Shown here: positions 52,333 through 59,977 of the stretch, in pieces
Layout of the letters: every line of letters starts with the position of its first letter
How positions within the stretch are numbered: position 1 is the stretch's first letter
DNA from: Methylacidiphilum infernorum V4
GTDB lineage: Bacteria > Verrucomicrobiota > Verrucomicrobiia > Methylacidiphilales > Methylacidiphilaceae
Reading direction: 5' to 3'
Length of the DNA stretch: 64,000 nt
NCBI RefSeq assembly: GCF_000019665.1
Contig: NC_010794.1
Span: forward strand, 1,054,001 to 1,118,000
Position numbers and translations under genes: made by a program
Notes under the pieces: generated by a model
The model's input: only the letters and a program-made list of their open reading frames with translations
Told to the model about the DNA's origin: nothing
The model's database searches: none

Positions 52333-52775
52333 TTACCTCTGTTTTTCTCTTATCTTCTTTTGTTCGAGTTCTGGGGTAGGGGAATGGTACACGCCGGGGA
52401 AGGGATTTGGGGTCAATCCTTCAGCCTTAAAAAGGGGAGCTTCTTCCCTTTGTTTTTCAAGCTCTTCAACCCTCTTTTTTGCCTCACAGGCCTTCTGCCA
52501 AAAGGACCCAGGGAAAAGCGGTCCTTTTCCTTTTCCTATCCCGGGCAGCTTCCAGTAAGCCGGTATGTCCTCGGCTTTCTTTTGCTCCACCACCTCTTCT
52601 ATCCTTTGGGCCAACCCCGTCCAGTCTTTATCCCTTATCCTCTTGTTGTTTTTTTCCACGAAAGCCTTTAGTTTTTCATGGTCCATTTTCTCTGGGTCCG
52701 AGGCGGAAAGGACCGCCTGCTCAAGCCTTTGCTTGGCTGCCGCCTTTGTCTCCCCGATCGTTTTTAGATCGGGCA
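52333..52775. repeat. Second copy of the effector C-terminal module (other copy 45882-46330)
   Basis: The two segments are nearly identical at the nucleotide level, for example through the bases encoding PAYWKLPGIGKGKGPLFP. They sit at the two ends of the effector/immunity array in the same orientation. Homologous recombination between them could delete or expand the whole array. Confidence 0.85.
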
Positions 52776-53013
52776 GTGCCCGCACGTTTAAAAATTCATA
52801 TTTGTGAGCGAAGACATTTTGCTGGGTAAAAGTCATTTTTTCTTTTTGTTGAGAAGGAGCCCCTTTTGCTCCATCATCCTTGGTTCTTGGAGAAGTCAAC
52901 TCTTCTGAGTGGGCCAAATTTAAGGGAACATGATCAAAAGAATGGACATCGGCTGAAAGTTTTTCCTCTTTTCCTTGATGGGCCGTTAATTCAATCCGTT
53001 TTTTTTCGTTCAT
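52333..53013 (-). CDS. Headless effector: C-terminal module with a different N-terminus
   Basis: A 226-residue protein whose last ~146 residues nearly match the C-terminus of the full-length effector: DPEKMDHEKLKAFVEKNNKR, DWTGLAQRIEEVVEQKKAED, IPAYWKLPGIGKGKGPLFPG, and the end EGLTPNPFPGVYHSPTPELE. The first 80 residues are unrelated and polar. AAGGAG precedes the ATG. It follows the gene at 53029 by 15 bases. It could be a secretion-signal adaptor for another protein or the remnant of a second effector. Confidence 0.7.
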   Translation of the reverse strand: MNEKKRIELTAHQGKEEKLSADVHSFDHVPLNLAHSEELTSPRTKDDGAKGAPSQQKEKMTFTQQNVFAHKYEFLNVRALPDLKTIGETKAAAKQRLEQAVLSASDPEKMDHEKLKAFVEKNNKRIRDKDWTGLAQRIEEVVEQKKAEDIPAYWKLPGIGKGKGPLFPGSFWQKACEAKKRVEELEKQREEAPLFKAEGLTPNPFPGVYHSPTPELEQKKIREKQR

Positions 53014-53028
53014 TTTTACTCCTTTTGT

Positions 53029-53946
53029 TTATCGCGCAAGTTCCTCTTTTTTATAATAGGATTGAAGAGGGAAAGGAGAGGCTTTTAAATAGGATCGGTC
53101 TTGATTCTCCCTGTTGAAATAGGCAACTTGGGGCTCTTTGTATTGAAAATTCTGCATTTGGGTAAGGAAAGATTCAGTGTTTTTTAAATTTTCCATGTTT
53201 TCAGGAGGAGCTTTGAGCCGATCTAAAATGGCTTCAAGTTTTCCTCCTATTCTCTCTCCCATGGAAGAACCGATCACCCAGCCGATCCATCTTCCCGTGG
53301 GCTTACCGATTAAAGGAATGCCCCCAAAAATATGTTCACCCAATTTTTCACTTATTTTTCCCACTCCGATAGCCAACGATCCTTTTAAAGCCCCTTCGGT
53401 TAAATCTACGAGAGCTTCGCCCGTTTTTCCCTGGGCTAAGGATTGCATAGAGGCATAAACGGAGGGTCCTGCAATTTCCATGCCTAGTAATCCAGAATAG
53501 CGAGAACCGCCGAACCGGGTTATTGTTTTTAAAGCCCGTAATAGGAAAGGATCGGGTTTTGAAATCATCTCTTTATTTTGAACTCTTCCAGTTGCCTCTG
53601 TCCGCTGTCTTTTCCCTTCTTCGGTTGTGGGAAGGATAATACCCTGGGAGTAAAGCTTTTCCCTTTCTGGAGATAAAAAGGAATGCGGACCACCTTTGAA
53701 TTCCTCGACGACATCCAATGGATTTTTTGCTTTAGACTTTGAAAGGAGGGCATGAGCGCCGTAACCGGCTCCCAGCCCCAAGATCACCGGTAGAGCTTTT
53801 GAAATTCCACGAAAAGAACTTGGAAAAGGAAGAGAAGCGGGTTGGGGGAGGTTTAGGCTATGGAAGTGTGGGCTTAGAAAATGGGCATAAATAAGGGAAG
53901 GGGGCATGCCTTTTGTCGCCTCGAGATGAATTTGGGGATTGTTCAT
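53029..53946 (-). CDS. Glycine-rich hydrophobic protein resembling the effector middle region
   Basis: A 305-residue protein. Its part from about residue 140 (GLLGMEIAGPSVYASMQSLAQG, GKTGEALVDLTEGALKGSLAIG, GRWIGWVIGSSMGERIGGKLE) has the same kind and order of glycine-spaced hydrophobic helices as the middle of the full-length effector. The N-terminal part has a further hydrophobic patch (ALPVILGLGAGYGAHALL) and no nuclease motif. Together with the next gene (52333) it looks like a split, headless version of the effector body. The function is not known. Confidence 0.6.
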   Translation of the reverse strand: MNNPQIHLEATKGMPPSLIYAHFLSPHFHSLNLPQPASLPFPSSFRGISKALPVILGLGAGYGAHALLSKSKAKNPLDVVEEFKGGPHSFLSPEREKLYSQGIILPTTEEGKRQRTEATGRVQNKEMISKPDPFLLRALKTITRFGGSRYSGLLGMEIAGPSVYASMQSLAQGKTGEALVDLTEGALKGSLAIGVGKISEKLGEHIFGGIPLIGKPTGRWIGWVIGSSMGERIGGKLEAILDRLKAPPENMENLKNTESFLTQMQNFQYKEPQVAYFNRENQDRSYLKASPFPLQSYYKKEELAR

Positions 53947-53991
53947 GATTATTGGGTAGGGCGAAACCGAAGAAAAAGGACTTAAAAATTT

Positions 53992-56088
53992 TCAAAAAAG
54001 GGAGGAGTAAGAACGAGAGGAAAGCAAAAGGAGAGCCTCTTCTTTGGATATTGTCCCTGTGAAAAAAAGTTCTGCTGCCTGGACGGAGAGGGGCTTAAAA
54101 CCTCTATTTTCGTTATGGGCTCGCAAACGGTTGGGACTAGCCCCATTTTCAATGAGGGATATGATTTCGCTGTCAAAAGGGAGCAGTTCAAGTATAGGCA
54201 TTCTTCCCGCAGTTCCCGTTCCTCGGCAGGCTTGACAACCCGGGGCTTCTGCAACGGTTGGTTCGGCAACCTGGCAATGGGGGAAATACCGGAGATCCTC
54301 TGCAGTCGCTTTTCTTAACTTTTTACAATAAGGACACAATTTTGAAACGAGTCTTTGAGATACAGCTAGCTTTAGGGCGTAGGATACAGCTAGCCTGTCT
54401 ATTCCAAAACTCTGGACCATTCGTTCCATAACCCCGACAGGATCGGTGGCATGAATGGAGCTAAAGACAAGATGGCCAGTTAAGGCCGCATCGATGGCGA
54501 TCTGCGCACTTTCTCTATCCCGGATTTCTCCGATCATGATGATATCAGGATCCTGGCGAACGATTCCTCGAAGAGCAGAAGCAAAAGTGATCGCCGCTTT
54601 CTCTCGCACTTCAATCTGGACGGCATCGGGAAAATATTTTTCCACGGGATTTTCTATAGTGATAATCTTTTTTCTAGTGGAGCTTATGTAATTGAGCATG
54701 GCATAAAGAGTGGTCGTTTTGCCGCTTCCCGTTGGTCCTGTGGAGACAAACATCCCTTGGCCATTTTGAAGAAACCATAAAAGAAAAGAATATTCTAAGG
54801 GAGGCAGGTTGAGATCATCCAGGATAGGGATGCGAGAAGAGAAAATGCGAATCGCCGTGTACTCTTCCATTCCCTGGCCTACGACGATGCTGTAGCGTTG
54901 GTCATAGCGGATTCCTTTGTAGAGATAGCTACTGCTTCCATCCTGAAAGATACCTTTTTGATCGGGGGCCATGTTGCCAAAAAGTTTTATTCTATCCAAT
55001 AAAATTTGGTATTGAATCCGACTTAAAGGAGCTTGCTCGTAGTAGTCGCCATCGATGCGGAAACGAACCCGCACTTTTTCTTCTTTGGGTTCTAAGGAAA
55101 TATCACTCGCTCCCCTATCGATTGCACTGCTCATAAGGGCATGGTAGAGGGAAATCCCTGTTTTATTAAAGTTGTTGGGATCGATTTGAGGCCATTCTCG
55201 GATATGGAGGGGATCTCCGGATAAAATTCCCTTTGCTTTTGTTCCTTTTTTTGCTCTTTCAGATAACTTTTGAAAATGGGAGGGAGAACAGATGACCAGT
55301 TGGATTTTCGTTTTTAAGGCTTCGATTAACCTGTCCTCCAACTTTGAATTAAAAGCTTCCGGGGTAATAACCCATGACCAAGTTTGGGATTTTCTCCATA
55401 ATAGGGCATTTTCAAAACTTTCTATGACCGCACAACTTTGAACCGCTCCTTCGGGTATTACCATTTTGGGCTCTTTACCCAAAAGAATCTCTTCCAGGAT
55501 ATCTGCAACACGAGGATAAAAGGAAGGTTCAAGCCTTAACAACTTGAGCCACTCTTCCTTGTTGGCTTCTTCCCAATCCGGGAAACCCTCTATCCCTCTT
55601 TCTCTTTTTAGAATAAGATTGGCTAAGTCTGCCGGATACAAGAGATAAAAAATACGCAATTTATCCGGGAAAGCGGTTGCAACGTAAAATTCAACTTCGT
55701 TGAGGCGAAAGGGATTGAGAAGGCCGATTATATAAATAGGGTTATCCCACAAGATCATCGCATTGAATTCCTTTTCTAATTTCTTGGCCGAAGGATGAAA
55801 AGCTGAAGGAGGAAGGGGATGATCTCTATCGGTAGGATACAACGGGGGCCAACCGTTACGATGATTAAAGGATTCAGCCCATTTTTCCCATGAAAAAAGG
55901 GAGGAATGCCGCAATAAGGCCTTTTCTAGATCAAAAAACCCGTCCGTTTTTTTCCATTCTTTAAGATTTTCAGCGATAACCAGCCGTTCTTTGAGGAGAA
56001 ATTCTTCTAATTGATTTTGTGCCTCTAAAAAGGTTTTCCTTTGTTCATTTTCTGCATCCGGTGGCGCACAAAGCCTTTTTTCTTTCAT
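53992..56088 (-). CDS. GspE/PilB-type secretion ATPase
   Basis: A 698-residue hexameric ATPase of type II secretion, type IV pilus or related systems. An N-terminal divergent region of ~330 residues is followed by the core. Walker A is GPTGSGKTTTLYAML (~452), with the Asp box ENPVEKYFPDAVQIEV, Walker B RQDPDIIMIGEIRDRESA and the His box TGHLVFSSIHATD. A zinc-binding tetracysteine (CPYCKK ... CQACRGTG) typical of GspE/PilB is present. The ATG at 56088 is chosen because it lies 4 bases after the palindromic motif; the frame is open further upstream through that motif. It would power assembly of the pilus-like apparatus encoded at 29.5-33.2 kb. Confidence 0.88.
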   Translation of the reverse strand: MKEKRLCAPPDAENEQRKTFLEAQNQLEEFLLKERLVIAENLKEWKKTDGFFDLEKALLRHSSLFSWEKWAESFNHRNGWPPLYPTDRDHPLPPSAFHPSAKKLEKEFNAMILWDNPIYIIGLLNPFRLNEVEFYVATAFPDKLRIFYLLYPADLANLILKRERGIEGFPDWEEANKEEWLKLLRLEPSFYPRVADILEEILLGKEPKMVIPEGAVQSCAVIESFENALLWRKSQTWSWVITPEAFNSKLEDRLIEALKTKIQLVICSPSHFQKLSERAKKGTKAKGILSGDPLHIREWPQIDPNNFNKTGISLYHALMSSAIDRGASDISLEPKEEKVRVRFRIDGDYYEQAPLSRIQYQILLDRIKLFGNMAPDQKGIFQDGSSSYLYKGIRYDQRYSIVVGQGMEEYTAIRIFSSRIPILDDLNLPPLEYSFLLWFLQNGQGMFVSTGPTGSGKTTTLYAMLNYISSTRKKIITIENPVEKYFPDAVQIEVREKAAITFASALRGIVRQDPDIIMIGEIRDRESAQIAIDAALTGHLVFSSIHATDPVGVMERMVQSFGIDRLAVSYALKLAVSQRLVSKLCPYCKKLRKATAEDLRYFPHCQVAEPTVAEAPGCQACRGTGTAGRMPILELLPFDSEIISLIENGASPNRLRAHNENRGFKPLSVQAAELFFTGTISKEEALLLLSSRSYSSLF

Positions 56089-56092
56089 CTTG

Positions 56093-56104
56093 CCTATTAA
56101 ATAG
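56093..56104. promoter_or_regulatory. Palindromic island promoter motif between secretion ATPase and T4SS core operon
   Basis: CCTATTAAATAG on the plus strand, CTATTTAATAGG on the minus strand. Four bases separate it from the minus-strand ATG at 56088 and 17 bases from the plus-strand ATG at 56122. It would drive the GspE-like ATPase and the TraE/K/B operon together. Confidence 0.6.
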
Positions 56105-56121
56105 ATGTTTGGTGATTCGGT

Positions 56122-56904
56122 ATGAAGTTTGTGAACCCCCATGAAGTCAATCCTCCGGAGAGGTATAGGGATGGGTTGTATAAGGCTCAAAAGATCAGGT
56201 TACCCGCCTTTTTAAGAACGGTATGGGAATGGAAAGAAGATATCGCCGTAGTCAATAGCTGGCTATTGATCCTGTGCTGTTTACAAGCCCTTGGCCTCAT
56301 TTTTTTGGGGTGTGCTCTTTTTTACAAGATTCACGAACCAACGCGGATGATCGTCGATCTACCCGGTTATGTCATATGGCCAAAGACGGAGATGTTCAAG
56401 CTCAGTGAAGACATGATTTTTTCTTTCCTTCACGAAATTGGGAAAGCCCTCTATGAAGTGAGTCCCGGTACTTATAGCCTTTCTAGGGTTGCGGATAGGG
56501 TTTCTCCAAGGGTATTAACTGCTTTCAAAGAAGTCTATGTTCCGATGGCGATGAATGCTGCCAGTGGAGAAAGAATCGTATGGAACTTAAGAGAAATACG
56601 CCGGTACAACTCTCCAAAGCTTCCCGGCTACTTGATTATCGCGGCGAAATGTGACCGTGCCCGCTATAAAATTCAAAATGGCATGCCCGATGTCACAAGC
56701 GAGTCGGTTATCCACCTTTTTTATATTTCTGAAGGGCGAAATACCCCGATGAACCCCCTTGGGTTAATTCTTGAGGGGGTTGAGGAATACCAGGGAGCGG
56801 AAGCCGAAAAGATCTGGTCCTTTACCACTCCAATAGTCGGCTCACCCGAGATATTCAAAAAAGAAAACAGCCTTCCTTCTAAGAAAAAACCCGGAGAAAA
56901 ATGA
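56122..56904 (+). CDS. TraE/VirB8-like T4SS inner-membrane protein
   Basis: A 260-residue protein with a cytoplasmic N-terminus, one transmembrane helix (SWLLILCCLQALGLIFLGCALFY, near residues 47-70) and a periplasmic domain. That domain begins HEPTRMIVDLPGYVIWPKTEMFKLSEDMI, the TraE pattern of R-x-I/V-P after the helix. TraE is the VirB8 equivalent in F-type conjugation systems and links the inner-membrane channel to the outer complex. It overlaps the next gene by 4 bases. The identification is by architecture, motif and gene order E-K-B. Confidence 0.65.
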   Translation: MKFVNPHEVNPPERYRDGLYKAQKIRLPAFLRTVWEWKEDIAVVNSWLLILCCLQALGLIFLGCALFYKIHEPTRMIVDLPGYVIWPKTEMFKLSEDMIFSFLHEIGKALYEVSPGTYSLSRVADRVSPRVLTAFKEVYVPMAMNAASGERIVWNLREIRRYNSPKLPGYLIIAAKCDRARYKIQNGMPDVTSESVIHLFYISEGRNTPMNPLGLILEGVEEYQGAEAEKIWSFTTPIVGSPEIFKKENSLPSKKKPGEK

Positions 56905-57866
56905 AAAAAAAAGGATTTCTTCTTTTTCTTCTTTGTTTTCCCTTGGTCCTTTTTAGCCAGCAGGTCGATCCCCTGGATTCGAGAAATGCCCTCAATTCCT
57001 CATTCCAAAATGGGAGTTCTAATACTACGGCCCAAGTGACCGAAGAAGATGCCCCCCCAGTGATCATCAATGGGAAAAAGGCTGAAGAACTAACCGATGA
57101 TGAACTCATCCAATTTCTCCAGCAAAAAGTAAAACAAATTCACCAAGAAGACGGTCAAGTCGAAATCCTGAGGACTTCTCCCGGCTACCCCTTAGCCATT
57201 GAATTTTCCGAGCCCATCACGGGTTGGGAACTGGGAGATGGAAAATTAATCCACGTTACAAAACACGGATCTGCCCTCATTTTAAGATCGCTAGATTCCA
57301 CGGGGGATACTTCCCTTTTGGTTTTTTTCCCGGCCGGCCGGACAAGGATCTATCACATCTTTGTGGAATCCGATTTTCAAAAGGCTTTGAGCCTTATCCG
57401 GGTCAGTCCCTTTAGCAAAAATGGTTCTTCTTTTTCATCGCAACTGGTTTCTTTTGCTTCCCAAAACGACGAGGACTTGTCAGCCGTAGGCTATGTCGCC
57501 CAGATCATAGCCAACTACGATCTTTTACTCAGAGAAGGTTCGATTAAGCCCATGGATGTTCAAAGGACAGGAATCTTTAGACGATCTAAACTGACGGGAT
57601 TTGATTATTATTATTTGTACAAGTTTGCTTCCGGCCTTTTAGCCATTTCTTTTGCATGGAAAAATCTTTACCCCTACAAGGTTCGGTTGGATGAATCGAC
57701 CTTGAGGGTCTCAATTGGACAGAGCCGGTTTATTCCCGACTATGTTTCGTTAAACAAGGTGATACTCGCCCCCGGGGAAATGACAAGTGGGTTTTTGATT
57801 ATCACCAATCCCCCTTTTTCAGCTGATCAATCCTTTTCCCTTACCTGGAAAGAGCCAAAAAAATGA
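56901..57866 (+). CDS. TraK/VirB9-like T4SS outer-complex protein
   Basis: A signal peptide (GFLLFLLCFPLVLFS) leads a 321-residue periplasmic beta-rich protein. Recognisable segments include GYPLAIEFSEPITGWELGDG and LIHVTKHGSALILRSLDSTGDTSLLVFFPAGR, the pattern of TraK/VirB9 N-terminal domains in which a sheet is built from G-x-L-x-I-x-P strands. A second beta domain follows (VSLNKVILAPGEMTSGFLIITNP). It is translationally coupled to its neighbours on both sides (4-base overlaps). Confidence 0.6.
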   Translation: MKKKGFLLFLLCFPLVLFSQQVDPLDSRNALNSSFQNGSSNTTAQVTEEDAPPVIINGKKAEELTDDELIQFLQQKVKQIHQEDGQVEILRTSPGYPLAIEFSEPITGWELGDGKLIHVTKHGSALILRSLDSTGDTSLLVFFPAGRTRIYHIFVESDFQKALSLIRVSPFSKNGSSFSSQLVSFASQNDEDLSAVGYVAQIIANYDLLLREGSIKPMDVQRTGIFRRSKLTGFDYYYLYKFASGLLAISFAWKNLYPYKVRLDESTLRVSIGQSRFIPDYVSLNKVILAPGEMTSGFLIITNPPFSADQSFSLTWKEPKK

Positions 57867-59065
57867 AGAGATTGTTTAAAAACAAAATCATCCTTCTTCT
57901 TTTGTTTCTCTCCTTTGGAGTATTCGTGTATTACCTCAATCCCTTTATTCTCCTTTCAAAAATGATGAGTGCGGTTGTCGGCAGTGCAAGAATTTCCTAT
58001 TTTAAGGATCGGATCTCTACGCTCGATTTGAGAAAGCAACCGACCAAAAAGCCGACTGTTGATAAAAATGGGGTTGTTGTTCAAAAAGAGGACAAATCTT
58101 CCCTCAAAGCCGTCGTTCCCAAGGAAGTTGCCCTGTCCAAAGAAAGGATTTCGGAACCTTCTCTTCCTCCGGCACAAGTGAAAGCCCCTCCTCAATACAA
58201 GGAAAAAGAAACCCTCGGTTTCCTTGAACAACCCCCTCCCGATAGAACCGCTCCTGTTCCTAGGGGAATAGTGGACCAGAAAGCCTTGGCAAAAGACTCC
58301 CAGTCCGGTGATCAACCGATCATCATAAAATGGGCAAAAAAGAGGTACCTGTTTCGCAACCTTTCCCTTTCGGCCACCGAAACGGCCGGGACAGAAGATA
58401 AAGGGGGCTCGGAAGGTCCACTGGCTAATATCGATGTAAATTCTTTTGCACCACAAGGAGAGATGATCGAAGCGGCCTTGGTCAATTCCGCTTTTAGCTC
58501 AAATACCGATGTGGACGTGGTTGGGGCGGTATGGCTACCCTTTTATTTTCAAGGAAATCTCTTGCTTGAACCTGGAGATCGGTTGATTGGAACCTCTGGG
58601 GGAGGTTCGGCCCTTAGAGATAGGATGATGGTTCACATCGATAAAATTATTTTTAAAGACGGCCGTTCCTTGCCGATTCAAGGCGTAGCCCTCCATACCG
58701 ATGGGACGGAGGGAATTAAAGGTTATAGGGTTAGCGAATATGGGAAGCAACTTTTGGGCCCAATATTGGCAGCAATGGGACAGGCCTTCCTTTATGCAAT
58801 GGAATACCAATCCTTTAACTATTACATGTCTCCCTATGGATTAACGCCCTGGGGACTTTACGGACAGCCCGCTTATAATGGCGCCAAGCAAGCCCTTATG
58901 TTGGGGGGGATGTATGCAGGGACCAATGCGATGCAACAAGTCATGAATATTCTAGCTCAAGATATCGACCAGTATAAACCTTATGTGTTTGTCCCGGCGG
59001 GAACGAGATTCAGGGTTTTTTTGAAAAGCTATATGGATATTTCAAAAGCCGATTATGGAAGATAA
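57863..59065 (+). CDS. TraB/VirB10-like T4SS scaffold protein
   Basis: A 400-residue protein with one N-terminal membrane helix (IILLLLFLSFGVFVYYL), a proline-rich periplasmic stretch (~60-190) and a C-terminal VirB10/TrbI domain. That domain shows GNLLLEPGDRLIGTSGGGSA, DRMMVHIDKIIFKDGRSLPIQGVALHTDGT and a final PYVFVPAGTRFRVFLK strand. Between them a helical hairpin region (QAFLYAMEYQSFNYYM) may form the outer-membrane antenna. VirB10 proteins span both membranes and sense energy from the ATPases. Confidence 0.8.
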   Translation: MKRLFKNKIILLLLFLSFGVFVYYLNPFILLSKMMSAVVGSARISYFKDRISTLDLRKQPTKKPTVDKNGVVVQKEDKSSLKAVVPKEVALSKERISEPSLPPAQVKAPPQYKEKETLGFLEQPPPDRTAPVPRGIVDQKALAKDSQSGDQPIIIKWAKKRYLFRNLSLSATETAGTEDKGGSEGPLANIDVNSFAPQGEMIEAALVNSAFSSNTDVDVVGAVWLPFYFQGNLLLEPGDRLIGTSGGGSALRDRMMVHIDKIIFKDGRSLPIQGVALHTDGTEGIKGYRVSEYGKQLLGPILAAMGQAFLYAMEYQSFNYYMSPYGLTPWGLYGQPAYNGAKQALMLGGMYAGTNAMQQVMNILAQDIDQYKPYVFVPAGTRFRVFLKSYMDISKADYGR

Positions 59066-59094
59066 AAAATTTCTCAAAACCTTGTAGGCCTTTT

Positions 59095-59970
59095 ATGCAA
59101 ACAACAAAATTAAAATTTCTTGTTGTCCTGCCTGTTGTTTTTCTCTTTGGTTGCGTTGCCCAGAAGAAAACGGCTTTACCTATTGATCCTGCCCTTATTC
59201 AAAACAGCTACGATTATACCAAGCCTTACGATGTATATAACAAGGATAAGCCGGCCTACATCCTTCCCATTGTCAATACAGGTTGGACCAAGGCGAGGGT
59301 TGATCCCAAGACCGGACAATGGATTGGAGGGCATTACGTCGGAACGGTGATCGATCCCGGACACTGGGCTACTCTAGAAGAAGCCGAGCTTTCAGGAAAA
59401 CCTTACCTAAGAGCCGATAATGGGAAAATGGTTGTGCCGAATCCTGCCGAAGATAATCCTCCAAGCCAAGATAAAGGAGTAGAAATTGACCTGGTGAATA
59501 TGAAAAATAGGCTAGAAAAAGTAGAATCGACTCTTTCCGATTCACTGCCCCCTTCCTCGTACCGAGAAGCGGCCATGGTGAATGCGCTAGAAAAAAAATC
59601 GCAAAGTAAAAAAAATACCGTTGTCAGTTTCCCTTCAATGGTCGTCGGCGATCCCGATACGCAAACGATTGTCGCTCCCTCGACGTTTAACGAAGCAAAA
59701 ACCACTTCTTTTATCACTGTTGGAGAAGAAGAACCCTTTGTCAAAAAAGATAAAGGATCTGAATTTCGGAAAAGCGGTTCTTCTTCGACGACGATCGAAG
59801 TCCCCCTAGGTAAACCGGGACAAAATTTTGTCGTTAAAACTCCTAATGGAAATTTTGTGGTCTTGGAATTTTTAGCCAATAGGAAAGTGAAGGTATTATA
59901 CAAGGGGCATGTTGTGGAAAAGACGGCTCCCCCAGATCAAGATGTCGTGGTGATTTCCGTGCCCCAATAA
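59095..59970 (+). CDS. T4SS-associated lipoprotein, TraV/VirB7-like position
   Basis: Lipobox LFGCVAQ gives a lipid-anchored protein of 291 residues. The mature N-terminal part contains WTKARVDPKTGQWIGGHYVG and HWATLEEAELSGKPYLR, followed by a polar linker and a beta-rich C-terminus (NFVVKTPNGNFVVLEFLANRK). It is the fourth gene of the T4SS core operon, where F-type systems place TraV. It is longer than classical VirB7/TraV, so equivalence is positional. Confidence 0.6.
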   Translation: MQTTKLKFLVVLPVVFLFGCVAQKKTALPIDPALIQNSYDYTKPYDVYNKDKPAYILPIVNTGWTKARVDPKTGQWIGGHYVGTVIDPGHWATLEEAELSGKPYLRADNGKMVVPNPAEDNPPSQDKGVEIDLVNMKNRLEKVESTLSDSLPPSSYREAAMVNALEKKSQSKKNTVVSFPSMVVGDPDTQTIVAPSTFNEAKTTSFITVGEEEPFVKKDKGSEFRKSGSSSTTIEVPLGKPGQNFVVKTPNGNFVVLEFLANRKVKVLYKGHVVEKTAPPDQDVVVISVPQ

Positions 59971-59977
59971 CTTTCTG

